The position numbers and the translations under genes are program-made. The notes beneath the pieces are model-generated. The model did not search any database. It saw only the letters and a program-made list of their open reading frames with translations, and had not been told where the DNA came from. 64,000 bases of DNA, taken from Shewanella sp. Choline-02u-19. Its GTDB lineage: Bacteria; Pseudomonadota; Gammaproteobacteria; Enterobacterales; Shewanellaceae. This document shows, piece by piece, positions 33,096-41,998 of this stretch; position 1 is the stretch's first letter, and each line of letters begins with the position of its first letter. Location of the stretch: positions 186,001 through 250,000 of the forward strand of contig NZ_PJBE01000012.1 of assembly GCF_002836205.1 (NCBI RefSeq), given 5' to 3'.

Positions 33096-35039
33096 TTGAC
33101 ACGTTCACATGCGTTAGGGCCATTTCGGTCGATTATCATATTCGCGGCCATCTCTTTGCTGGTTATCATGCTCAGCAGGCTGGGTCTGGCCCTTTGGCAG
33201 TTTGACCGGGTTGATGCAACCTCGGGTTGGTTAGAGTTGTTGGTTCAAGGCTTACGTGTTGATTTTGCAACATTTTGCTGGCTTTGGGGCGCAGCTGCAC
33301 TGGGGACGGCTATCTTTTCTGGCGAGCATGCAATTGGTCGAATTTGGACACTAATATTGCGGGTTTGGTTGACCTTAGGTTTGCTGACGATCGTTGTCCT
33401 TGAAATATCGACGCCCTCCTTTATTGCTGAATACGGCATCAGACCTAACAGGCTGTATGTTGAATATCTTATCTATCCCAAAGAAGTGTTTTCAATGCTT
33501 TGGGCGGGTAGAAAGGTCGAACTTATTCTGTCGGCATTGATCAGTACTGCGGTGTTCATTGGTGGTTGGAAGCTCAGCGGTAAACTCACCCAAAATCAAA
33601 CATACCCACGTTGGTACTGGCGTCCAGTGCTTGGTGTTTTAGTCATTGCGATTACTATTTTAGGCGCGCGTTCAAGCTTAGGGCATCGCCCGCTAAATCC
33701 ATCATTGGTCGCTTTTTCAAGCGACCCATTAGTGAATTCTTTAGTGACTAACTCGGCATACTCTCTTGTCTTCGCAATTAAGCAGATGGGCAGTGAGGCA
33801 GATGCTGCCAAGATATATGGCAAACTCCCTGAAGATGAAATTGTGAGTATTATTCGCCGTGAAAGTGGCCGACCATTAGCCGATTTTCAGTCCAATGAAT
33901 TCCCGAGTGTGTCTTATAACACTGCCAGTTATCAAGGTAAGCCGAAAAACTTAGTTATTATTCTACAAGAGAGCCTTGGGGCACAATTTGTGGGCAGTTT
34001 AGGCGGTTTACCGTTAACACCAAACATTGATGAGTTATCGAAAGAGGCATGGGCTTTTGACCGTATGTATGCCACTGGCACGCGCTCGGTTCGTGGGATA
34101 GAAGCCGTTGTGACCGGGTTTACCCCGACGCCCGCTCGCGCTGTGGTCAAGTTAGGTCTGAGTCAAAGTGGCTTCTTTTCGCTAGCATCATTGTTAAAGC
34201 AACATGGTTACCATAACCAGTTTATTTATGGCGGAGAAAGCCATTTTGACAACATGCGTAACTTTTTCTTAGGCAATGGCTTTACCGATATTATTGATGA
34301 AGATGATTACGAAAATCCTAATTTTGTCGGCTCGTGGGGCGTGTCAGATGAAGATCTTATGTATCGTGCTAACGATGAATTTGAACGTTTACATAAAGAA
34401 GGAAAACCATTCTTTAGCTTAGTGTTTAGTTCTAGTAATCATGACCCATTTGAATTTCCTGATGACCGCATAGAACTGTATGAACAGCCAAAGCAGACGC
34501 GAAATAATGCGGCTAAATACGCTGATTATGCCGTAGGTGAGTTTTTCAAACATGCTAAAAAATCTGATTATTGGAAGGACACTGTATTTGTTGTGGTTGC
34601 CGATCATGACAGTCGAGTGGGTGGCGCAGAGTTAGTGCCAATTTCACGCTTCCGTATACCCGGCCTAATTTTAGGTGAGGGGATCGAGCCTAAAGTTGAT
34701 AAGCGAGTGACTAGCCAGATTGATTTAGGACCGACGTTATTGTCATTGATTGGCGTGAGTGATGCGTATCCTATGTTGGGTCGAGACCTTACTAAAACAC
34801 CTGAAGATTGGCCTGGTCGCGCGTTAATGCAGTACGACAAAAACTTGGCTTATTTACGCGGTGATGATGTGGTGATCCTGCAACCTGAACATCCAGCATC
34901 AGGCTTTACCTATGATCCAGTGGCTGAGAAACTAACTGCTAGCCCACAGTCTGATGAAATGAAAGAAACGGCATTAGGTTGGGCGCTTTGGGGCAGTATG
35001 GCTTATCAAAAAGGCTTGCATAGCGACAATAAAAAGTAG
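33096..35039 (+). CDS. LTA synthase-like membrane sulfatase-fold transferase
   Basis: A 647-aa inner-membrane protein with five probable membrane helices in the first 200 residues and a periplasmic alkaline-phosphatase/sulfatase-fold domain. It belongs to the LtaS/OpgB/phosphoethanolamine transferase superfamily: the likely nucleophile Thr is in MYATGTRSVRGIEAV, with metal-binding blocks NLVIILQESLG, SSSNHDPFEFP and VVADHDSRVGG. In Gram-negative bacteria such proteins transfer phosphoglycerol or phosphoethanolamine to glucans or lipids; which one cannot be told. The start is a TTG with AGGA 9 nt upstream. Confidence 0.88.
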   Translation: MTRSHALGPFRSIIIFAAISLLVIMLSRLGLALWQFDRVDATSGWLELLVQGLRVDFATFCWLWGAAALGTAIFSGEHAIGRIWTLILRVWLTLGLLTIVVLEISTPSFIAEYGIRPNRLYVEYLIYPKEVFSMLWAGRKVELILSALISTAVFIGGWKLSGKLTQNQTYPRWYWRPVLGVLVIAITILGARSSLGHRPLNPSLVAFSSDPLVNSLVTNSAYSLVFAIKQMGSEADAAKIYGKLPEDEIVSIIRRESGRPLADFQSNEFPSVSYNTASYQGKPKNLVIILQESLGAQFVGSLGGLPLTPNIDELSKEAWAFDRMYATGTRSVRGIEAVVTGFTPTPARAVVKLGLSQSGFFSLASLLKQHGYHNQFIYGGESHFDNMRNFFLGNGFTDIIDEDDYENPNFVGSWGVSDEDLMYRANDEFERLHKEGKPFFSLVFSSSNHDPFEFPDDRIELYEQPKQTRNNAAKYADYAVGEFFKHAKKSDYWKDTVFVVVADHDSRVGGAELVPISRFRIPGLILGEGIEPKVDKRVTSQIDLGPTLLSLIGVSDAYPMLGRDLTKTPEDWPGRALMQYDKNLAYLRGDDVVILQPEHPASGFTYDPVAEKLTASPQSDEMKETALGWALWGSMAYQKGLHSDNKK

Positions 35040-35058
35040 CGCTAGTTGCAGTGACTTT

Positions 35059-35532
35059 TTAAACGCTTGTCAGCATATCGGACTCAGTCTTTGGCTGAGT
35101 CCGAGCTTGATAAAAGGCGTCGATATGGGCGCCAAATGCACGATAGAATTGTAATGTTTCATTGGGCATGCGCTTACTGTCAGCGCATGCTGGTTTCTCT
35201 ACTGGCAGGCTTGGCAGTTTAATATCGCTGCGTTTTAATGACGAACGATAGCTTAGCAGTTGTTTTAAATCGAACGGTGCAGGACGTTTTTGCTGCTCTT
35301 GTTGCGAGTCCCCTTGTTGCTTACCTTGTACCGATTCTCGTAATTTTGCTTGTGTTTGAGCCTGCTCTGCGGTGCGCTCGTGTTGTGGATTAAAGGCGCG
35401 TTCTTCATGGCCTTTACTCGCTTGTGGTGGCGGTAATACGGGTGGCCGTTGTTGATTATCCGTGCGTGCAGCATCGGTCGCTACGTTAGACGTAGAGAGC
35501 GGTACGTTGGGATAATTCGTTACCACTTGCAT
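35059..35532 (-). CDS. Hypothetical protein with disordered N-terminal half
   Basis: I do not recognise this family. The start is taken at the ATG at 35532 (157 aa); in-frame starts at 35538 and 35544 are possible. The N-terminal 95 residues are rich in Gln, Pro, Glu and Arg and probably disordered (NQQRPPVLPPPQ, QQGDSQQEQQKR). The C-terminal 60 residues look folded (FDLKQLLSYRSSLKRSD, NETLQFYRAFGAHIDAFY). No signal peptide or membrane segment. It is convergent with the LTA-synthase-like gene and precedes bioH's end by 86 nt, so it is likely its own unit or the gene before nothing else on this strand. Confidence 0.6.
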   Translation of the reverse strand: MQVVTNYPNVPLSTSNVATDAARTDNQQRPPVLPPPQASKGHEERAFNPQHERTAEQAQTQAKLRESVQGKQQGDSQQEQQKRPAPFDLKQLLSYRSSLKRSDIKLPSLPVEKPACADSKRMPNETLQFYRAFGAHIDAFYQARTQPKTESDMLTSV

Positions 35533-35618
35533 AAACATTTCCACTTTGAGTTATGGTTAAATCTTAACCAAAAACAACGCAAAAATAAAGCTGTTTTACG
35601 CGCTAACCTTATTGTTAA

Positions 35619-36389
35619 TTAGTGTTTTTTAAGCCAGCGGTCTAACGCCGTAACAAAGTCGCCTGTATGGCTTATGAACGGTGCATGAGAGGCTTTCGGC
35701 AATATAATATCTTCACTATTACTCAAATTAGGCATCAGCTTAATCACTCTACGTGGCACGAGCCCGTCGAGCTTACCCCATATCCTTAACCAAGGCTGCT
35801 TGATCAGTGGCAGTTGGTTTCTTAAATCAACCCGAGCTAACATATCAAGCCCCTGATCGAGTGCGGTGAATTGCGGCTGAGGTTTAGCGAGTACCCATTC
35901 GCGCAGTTGCTTGATGTCGCCCTTAACTGTTTGGCTACCCATGGCTTGTATTGCTAGAAATCGTTCGATGGTTTTATCGAGATCTTGGGTGAGTTGAGTC
36001 GCGAACTGAGCGAGCACATTAGGGGGGATCCCGGGCCAAGACTCCTCTTCTCTAGCCATAAAGCAAGGTGAAGACGAGATAGTACACAGGGCACTGACAT
36101 GTTGTGGATACTTAAGTGCTGCTAAGGTGGCGACCAAACCGCCGAGGGACCAGCCTATCCAGATAGCAGATTTTGGCACATTGGCTATGATGCTTGCCAA
36201 CCAATCATTAATATCACCAGCAACGACATTACTTTCGCCAAAGCCGGGCAGATCAACAAAGTGAAATCTATACTGAGGTAACAGATCGGGCAAAGCGGTA
36301 AATACAGCCCCATTGACTCCCCAACCATGCAGCATTACCACATCGTGGCCTTGGCCAATTGATTTGACATGTAATTTAGTTTGACTCAC
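35619..36389 (-). CDS. bioH: Pimeloyl-ACP methyl ester carboxylesterase BioH
   Basis: BioH removes the methyl group from pimeloyl-ACP methyl ester and so ends the disguised fatty-acid steps of biotin synthesis. The 256-aa alpha/beta hydrolase has HGWGVNGAVF near residue 21, the nucleophile elbow GWSLGG with Ser81, Asp in IWGKLDGLVP and His in KASHAPFI. Length matches BioH (about 256). It is divergent from comF with 71 nt between, the gene pair seen next to nfuA in many gammaproteobacteria. Confidence 0.9.
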   Translation of the reverse strand: MSQTKLHVKSIGQGHDVVMLHGWGVNGAVFTALPDLLPQYRFHFVDLPGFGESNVVAGDINDWLASIIANVPKSAIWIGWSLGGLVATLAALKYPQHVSALCTISSSPCFMAREEESWPGIPPNVLAQFATQLTQDLDKTIERFLAIQAMGSQTVKGDIKQLREWVLAKPQPQFTALDQGLDMLARVDLRNQLPLIKQPWLRIWGKLDGLVPRRVIKLMPNLSNSEDIILPKASHAPFISHTGDFVTALDRWLKKH

Positions 36390-36460
36390 GTATTAGCCTT
36401 GTATTGAATTTATATTAGTGCTGTCGTATTGGCGGAAATCGCGTATGAAAAAGGAATTTC

Positions 36461-37183
36461 ATGATGACTCAGCCCTCTTTGCAGCGATGGCTCGCGGCTA
36501 TATTACCCAATCGATGCTTAATGTGCCATCAGCAGATCACGTCCACACAAAGTGGTATTTGTCGGGTTTGCCTACAGGCCTGCCTTTACCAAACACCCGT
36601 TTGCTTAGGCTGCGGTAGAGAGATGTCGCTAGAGCTTGTCTATTGTGGAGAGTGTCAGCGGCACAACAGGCTAAAGGTGGTAGCACCTTGTGGTTATCAT
36701 GATGGACTCGGTCATTGGGTTGGCCAGATAAAATATCAAGCGCAGTTTGCCGTTATCGAGGTGATGGTCGATGCGCTTATCCATCGATTACATCATTTAA
36801 TTGAGTTAGGCTTTGTTCAAATGCCACAAGTCATTATCGCCGTACCATTGCACTCAAAACGATTACGGCAACGTGGCTTTAATCAGGCATGGTTGGTGGC
36901 TCAATCACTGTCACAAAAGCTTAAACTGCCGTTGCTTGACGATGTGCTTATTAGGCAAACCAATACCGCTCCACAAGCGGGGTTATCAGGAAAAATGCGC
37001 CGTCAAAATTTATTAGATGCCTTTACGCTAGTGGCTGACATTAATTGGCAACGTATTGCGATTGTTGATGATGTGGTAACCACGGGTACAACGGTCAGTG
37101 AGATAGCGCGATTATTCAACAAGCAGCATATTGAAACTCAAGTCTGGTGCCTTGCAAGAGCAGAGGCACCCGGACTTAACTAG
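36461..37183 (+). CDS. ComF family phosphoribosyltransferase-like protein
   Basis: ComF/GntX proteins carry an N-terminal zinc-binding region and a phosphoribosyltransferase fold. The 240-aa product has C-x-x-C pairs at CLMC, CRVC, CLGC and CGEC and a PRTase signature RIAIVDDVVTTGTTVSEIA near residue 205-220. Family members have been linked to DNA uptake (ComF) and to use of DNA or gluconate (GntX); the function here is not settled. It has AAGGAA before the ATG. The bioH-comF-nfuA neighbourhood is conserved in enterobacteria as bioH-gntX-nfuA. Confidence 0.9.
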   Translation: MMTQPSLQRWLAAILPNRCLMCHQQITSTQSGICRVCLQACLYQTPVCLGCGREMSLELVYCGECQRHNRLKVVAPCGYHDGLGHWVGQIKYQAQFAVIEVMVDALIHRLHHLIELGFVQMPQVIIAVPLHSKRLRQRGFNQAWLVAQSLSQKLKLPLLDDVLIRQTNTAPQAGLSGKMRRQNLLDAFTLVADINWQRIAIVDDVVTTGTTVSEIARLFNKQHIETQVWCLARAEAPGLN

Positions 37184-37219
37184 TGTTTAACGAGCACTTA
37201 GCAAGTTAAACGCTAATAC

Positions 37220-39772
37220 TTAGTGAAGCGCGGGAATAAAGTAAAGTGCATTGGCGTAGAGTTTTTCTGACCCTAGCCATATGTTTCTAAATAGCAGGTT
37301 ATCAGCAATGGCGACGACTGCGCCTTTTGACCTGGACTCAACAATAATCGCGGGGGTGTTGGCGAAACTGCTTTGATATTCTTGCGCCATATAACCACTT
37401 AATAAGGGTTGTGAAGCGTAGCTTGCCGCAACGCTGAAGTCGTTACTGGTGTGCGCAAAACCGAGAGCCTTATTCTTCATTACTGGTAAGCGGTCGCCAT
37501 TAATACCAAAATTAATCGGGTGACTTTTATCCAGTGTTAATTCGACGATGGCCCCGCCGATCTCTTGTGTTGCACTAAACGATGACTTTTGATCAAAAGC
37601 CAGTCCATCAGCGTTAAAGAGTTGCTTGTAAAAACGTTTGCCTCGCAGGCTCGTTTTTAGAAAGTTGGCTTTACTCAGCCAAGTTAAGGCTCCCTTTTGG
37701 GCGATAACGACACCGCCATTAGCGGTAAAGGGCCCCAGTTTACGGCTAAACTTTTCATCTAAGCTCGCATAGCTGCCGCCAGCAAAAATAATATGAGTGT
37801 AATCAGTCAGCTTGATTGAGTTGAGTTCACTGGTATCCACTAACGTGGTGGGCACTTTAAGCTGAGAGTCTAGGTAATACCAAATTTGACCCACTTCAGG
37901 GATTGATGTGCCTTTGCCGCTGACGATTAATGGCCGTATAGGGCGGATAACGTTAAAGTCAGGGCTGCCTAAATCGATGCCACTGACGGCGCCACTGGTA
38001 TAAGCGGCTGTGACACTGATGCGAAACTCTTGAGCTAGTTTACTCACTAACTTGCTAAGGTCACTGGCGGAGTAGCCATCTTGTTTTAAGGGGATTTGCA
38101 AGGTGCCAGCGGGAAAATCGACCTGGCCGGGCTTACTTGCTAATGTAAAAGGCTTAGCGGCAAATTTAACTTGCACCCCTTGGCTTAATAATTGTTGTAA
38201 TGCTGGGGCAGCCTGACTTTGACGCCAGTCGATAAGTAATGCGACTGCCTTTTGTGTCCATTTAGACGGCGTAAACGTTGGCGCTGTTTTACTTAAGACG
38301 CTGAGCTCGAGCTTAACGTTCTGGCGTATCGTTAAGTCAAATGCATATTGCAAGTTCCAAGTAGAAACATCATAAAAGGTAGGGTCCTCAAACTCAGTTC
38401 TATTGTCAAACAGGGCGGTTAACAACGTGGCTTGTGCTTGATGATCGGGAATGAATACACTGTTTTCAACCGTGAATGTTTTGCCCCCTTGAGTGAGCGT
38501 GTTGGTTAAATAGTAATATTCAATTTGGTGTTGTGCTAACAGCTCTGTAAGTTGCTTTATCCGCCAGCTGTCGTTGGCAGCAGAGATCAGTCGACCCGCT
38601 TGTCTTGGCTTCTTTTTCTTTGATTGTTGGTGTTTTCCGCTGAAGAAATCGGCTTGATACTCTTGCAGTTCAGTTTTAAGTGCCAGCGCGCCTTTTAAGC
38701 TCGATATAGACGTTGCGTACTGGTTATCTATCGCCTCTTGAAAGCGAACAATGCCGTTAACAGAGTCTTGCTGCTGGCCACGCGCACTGGCTTGTTCAAA
38801 CAACACACCGATAGCACCGTTGATGTCTGGATAGGTCGACCCTTTCCCGTAAAAGAAATCATCAAACAGTTGGCGGCTGAAATAGCTCTGTTTTTTATCG
38901 TCTAATGCCGCTTGATGATAACCAGCAAGTTTACTGGTTAACGTTTGATTTGCGACCGGCGTTAGTGGATGGGTTCTTTCAGGAACACCCGGCTGGAAGA
39001 AGTAGGTTTGGTTGTGGCCCATCTCATGGAAGTCCCCCACATAATGCGGTTGCCAACGATGAAATAGCGCGACTCTTCCCTGAGATTCTGGGTGACGTAG
39101 AAACAGCCAGTCTCGGTTTAAATCTGCTAAGTAATGGTTGGTTCTGCCACTCGGCCAGCGTTGCTTATGCTCTTTGTGGTTGGGGTCGCTCACGGCCACT
39201 TTACCGGCGTAACCATTGGCCCAAGTGGAAAATCTATCCATGCCGTCCGGATTTTGGCTCGGCGTAATCAGCACTACTGCATTTTTAAGTAGATTGGTCA
39301 CCCACTTTTCTTCACTCGTGGCCAGCATATGACTCAGCTTCAAAGCAGCATGGGCGCCACTGGCTTCATCACCATGTATCGAATAAGCGAGCCAAATAAC
39401 GATCGGCCCAGTTTGTTTAGTGTGATATTTGACTTGCTGGCGCTGCTTTAAAATTTCATCTAACTGCTGCTGGTTTTTAGCGGAGGTGATGACAGCGGTG
39501 AGTTGCTGGCGACCCTCATGACTCTGGCCAGTATTTTCGAGTGACACTCGCGGATTCTGTTTTGCTATCTCTTTAAGGTAGTAGTTGACCTGATCATGGC
39601 GTAGCAAATGTTCCCCCAACGGATAACCAAGAAAAGCCTCTGGGCTAGTAGTGGTAATTCCGTAGAGTGGATTGTCGGTTAGCCGAGTTTTTTTTGCCTC
39701 TGCCGAAAGAGAGAGCAACATCATAAAAGCGCATAAAAAAGTGAGAGCAGTTTTCAGCATCGAAATAGTCAT
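37220..39772 (-). CDS. Secreted M14-family zinc carboxypeptidase-like protein
   Basis: An 850-aa predicted periplasmic or secreted peptidase. A signal peptide ends at SAEA (about residue 26; a second in-frame ATG at codon 5 would start nearer to it). The M14 zinc motif H-x-x-E is in YSIHGDEASGAH, with substrate-binding NPDGMDRF and LNRDWLFLRHPES, and GDFHEMGHN. The C-terminal half contains a glutamine-amidotransferase-like or carbohydrate-binding-like region (THIIFAGGSYASLDEK). Large M14 proteins of this layout are common in Shewanella and Alteromonadales; the substrate is unknown. Monocistronic, divergent from nfuA. Confidence 0.85.
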   Translation of the reverse strand: MTISMLKTALTFLCAFMMLLSLSAEAKKTRLTDNPLYGITTTSPEAFLGYPLGEHLLRHDQVNYYLKEIAKQNPRVSLENTGQSHEGRQQLTAVITSAKNQQQLDEILKQRQQVKYHTKQTGPIVIWLAYSIHGDEASGAHAALKLSHMLATSEEKWVTNLLKNAVVLITPSQNPDGMDRFSTWANGYAGKVAVSDPNHKEHKQRWPSGRTNHYLADLNRDWLFLRHPESQGRVALFHRWQPHYVGDFHEMGHNQTYFFQPGVPERTHPLTPVANQTLTSKLAGYHQAALDDKKQSYFSRQLFDDFFYGKGSTYPDINGAIGVLFEQASARGQQQDSVNGIVRFQEAIDNQYATSISSLKGALALKTELQEYQADFFSGKHQQSKKKKPRQAGRLISAANDSWRIKQLTELLAQHQIEYYYLTNTLTQGGKTFTVENSVFIPDHQAQATLLTALFDNRTEFEDPTFYDVSTWNLQYAFDLTIRQNVKLELSVLSKTAPTFTPSKWTQKAVALLIDWRQSQAAPALQQLLSQGVQVKFAAKPFTLASKPGQVDFPAGTLQIPLKQDGYSASDLSKLVSKLAQEFRISVTAAYTSGAVSGIDLGSPDFNVIRPIRPLIVSGKGTSIPEVGQIWYYLDSQLKVPTTLVDTSELNSIKLTDYTHIIFAGGSYASLDEKFSRKLGPFTANGGVVIAQKGALTWLSKANFLKTSLRGKRFYKQLFNADGLAFDQKSSFSATQEIGGAIVELTLDKSHPINFGINGDRLPVMKNKALGFAHTSNDFSVAASYASQPLLSGYMAQEYQSSFANTPAIIVESRSKGAVVAIADNLLFRNIWLGSEKLYANALYFIPALH

Positions 39773-39971
39773 TATATTTATAATATTACGGTTAAATTAC
39801 CAGCTCAGCAGCGACAAAACCACTGCCAATCTAGATAAAAAATTGTGATCAAAATAACGTTAATTTACATAGTGTGAGCATTGGGGGCTACAAAGCGCAG
39901 CAGAGTAAGAGTATTATAGGGTTAATTCTCACTAAAACACTCAGGTATATTCCTGACGGAGCTATGTTTTC

Positions 39972-40550
39972 ATGATTACCATTTCCGAAACAGCTCAGGC
40001 GCATTTTGTTAAATTGCTATCAGATCAGCCTGAAGGAACTCACATTCGAGTATTTGTTATCAGCCCTGGCACGGCGCAGGCTGAGTGTGGTGTTTCTTAC
40101 TGTCCACCAGATGCTGTTGAAACAGATGATACCGAATTCGAGTTCAACGGCTTTAACGCTCAGGTCGACGAAAAGAGTGCTCCTTTCTTGGAAGAAGCGA
40201 CTATCGACTTTGTGACTGATCAGCTTGGTTCACAGCTTACGCTAAAAGCACCTAACGCGAAAATGCGTAAAGTGTCTGGCGATGCACCATTGGTTGAGCG
40301 CATTGAATATGTGATTCAATCAGAAATTAATCCACAGCTGGCAAGCCACGGCGGTAATATTTCACTTGTTGAAATAACCGAAGACGGTATTGCTGTGCTT
40401 CAGTTTGGTGGCGGTTGTAACGGTTGTTCTATGGTCGATGTGACATTGAAGGACGGAATCGAAAAGCAACTTCTCGATATGTTCCCAGGTGACTTGACGG
40501 GCGTTAGAGATGTTACCGAACACCAGCATGGCGATCACTCTTACCAGTAA
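39972..40550 (+). CDS. nfuA: Fe/S biogenesis protein NfuA
   Basis: NfuA carries [4Fe-4S] clusters to target proteins, especially under stress. The 192-aa product has an N-terminal degenerate A-type domain (cysteines mostly lost) and a C-terminal Nfu domain with the cluster motif GGGCNGCSMVDVTL (Cys149, Cys152). Length and architecture are the same as Escherichia coli NfuA (191 aa). A GGAG site lies upstream of the ATG. It has its own terminator. Confidence 0.97.
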   Translation: MITISETAQAHFVKLLSDQPEGTHIRVFVISPGTAQAECGVSYCPPDAVETDDTEFEFNGFNAQVDEKSAPFLEEATIDFVTDQLGSQLTLKAPNAKMRKVSGDAPLVERIEYVIQSEINPQLASHGGNISLVEITEDGIAVLQFGGGCNGCSMVDVTLKDGIEKQLLDMFPGDLTGVRDVTEHQHGDHSYQ

Positions 40551-40570
40551 GCTTGAGATTGTTAAGCATA

Positions 40571-40599
40571 AAAACGCGACTAATAAGTCGCGTTTTTTT
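40571..40599. terminator. Bidirectional terminator between nfuA and the MATE gene
   Basis: AAAACGCGACT, loop AATA, AGTCGCGTTTT followed by T3: an 11-bp perfect stem with T runs on both strands, between convergent genes. Confidence 0.9.
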
Positions 40600-40648
40600 A
40601 TGGCCGTAAATGCTGATCTTTGTTGATAAGTTCAAATGTAATGGGTTA

Positions 40649-41980
40649 TCAATCGAGTGCTTTTCTAAGCCTGAACCAGTAATGCGCCGTCAGAGTAAGG
40701 CTACGGGCCAACATAAATGTGCTCATTGCTGCCCATAGTGCTTGGTTTCCTAACGATTGCAGTAGATACCAGGTGGGAAAGAACACCCCAAATGTGGCAA
40801 TGATCATGCTATTACGCATGATTTTTCCTTGCGCTGCACCAATATACACCCCGTCAAATAGGTAAGATCCAAACGCGAGCAGGGGTAGGAATATCACCCA
40901 AATCAGATAACTGTTTGCGACCTGTTGCACTTCGGTAAGACTGGTTAGCGCGCTGATGACACTGCTACCAGCAAGCGCAAAAAATAGTGTAAAAATAATC
41001 GCGGCGATAGCTGACCATGCCCAGGCTAAAGTTACCGACTCTTTCATCAGTCGACTATCTTTTCGGCCATAAGCACGGCCGACTTCGGCTTCGGCGTAAT
41101 AGGCTATACCATCCAGTGCATAGGAGATTAATAACAGTAGATTGAGCAATATTGCATTGGCTGCCACTGTATTGTCACCAAGGCCGGCACCGTAGAAGGT
41201 CATAAAGGCAAAGGACAGTTGCAAACATAAGCTACGCACAAAGATATCGGCGTTAAGGCTAATAAGCTTATGGTAGCTCTGTAATGATAGCTGCTTACAA
41301 ACAGTGATAAAGTGAAAGTCGCCTAAACGTTTAAGTTGGCGCCTAACGAATGTCAGCGCAACCGCAAAGCCAGCAATATCTGCAATGACGGACGCATATG
41401 CAGCACCTCTAACGCCCCAGTCTAGCCCTATAACAAACAGGACATCTAGAATGATATTGACTAAGTTGGCGACGATTAATTGCCACATTGCTGCTTTTGG
41501 TTGCTGTCTGCCAAGTAGCCAACCGAGCATGACTAAGTTCATTAATGCGAAGGGCGTAGACCAGATCCGCACTTGAAAGTATTCGCGGCAATATTTTTCA
41601 ACTTCGACGCTGGCATCGGACAATGTCATCGCCAAATTAACGATCGGGAGTTGTAACAAGACTGCGGCCAAACCTAATATTAGGGCTAAGCTACCCGCTT
41701 GGAGCAGCAGTCTATATTGCTGTTGAGTGTCGTTGGCACCATAGGCCTGCGCGACTAACCCTGTCGTTGCCATGCGTAAAAAACCAAGTAACCACAAAAT
41801 TAGGGTTATAATTGTTGATCCAACTGCCACGCCACCTAAATAATAAGCATTACTTAGGTGTCCAACAACAGCTGTGTCGACCAGTCCCAATAGCGGGACG
41901 GTAATATTCGACAAGATCATCGGCAGTGCGAGAGCGAGTAACTGTCGGTTTTTTTGTGGGTTTAGCAGTATGGCATTCAT
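40649..41980 (-). CDS. MATE family efflux transporter (DinF-like)
   Basis: A 443-aa multidrug/toxin extrusion-type transporter with about twelve membrane helices. It shows the DinF-branch features LALPMILSNITVPLLGLVDTAVVGHLS near the N-terminus and GVRGAAYASVIADIAGF in the middle. The ion-coupling site is not evident from motif alone. Its ATG is only 18 nt from the start of the divergent deacetylase gene, so both promoters must reach into coding sequence or transcription starts further away. Confidence 0.9.
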   Translation of the reverse strand: MNAILLNPQKNRQLLALALPMILSNITVPLLGLVDTAVVGHLSNAYYLGGVAVGSTIITLILWLLGFLRMATTGLVAQAYGANDTQQQYRLLLQAGSLALILGLAAVLLQLPIVNLAMTLSDASVEVEKYCREYFQVRIWSTPFALMNLVMLGWLLGRQQPKAAMWQLIVANLVNIILDVLFVIGLDWGVRGAAYASVIADIAGFAVALTFVRRQLKRLGDFHFITVCKQLSLQSYHKLISLNADIFVRSLCLQLSFAFMTFYGAGLGDNTVAANAILLNLLLLISYALDGIAYYAEAEVGRAYGRKDSRLMKESVTLAWAWSAIAAIIFTLFFALAGSSVISALTSLTEVQQVANSYLIWVIFLPLLAFGSYLFDGVYIGAAQGKIMRNSMIIATFGVFFPTWYLLQSLGNQALWAAMSTFMLARSLTLTAHYWFRLRKALD

Positions 41981-41998
41981 TTTAGAGGTCTAATATTT

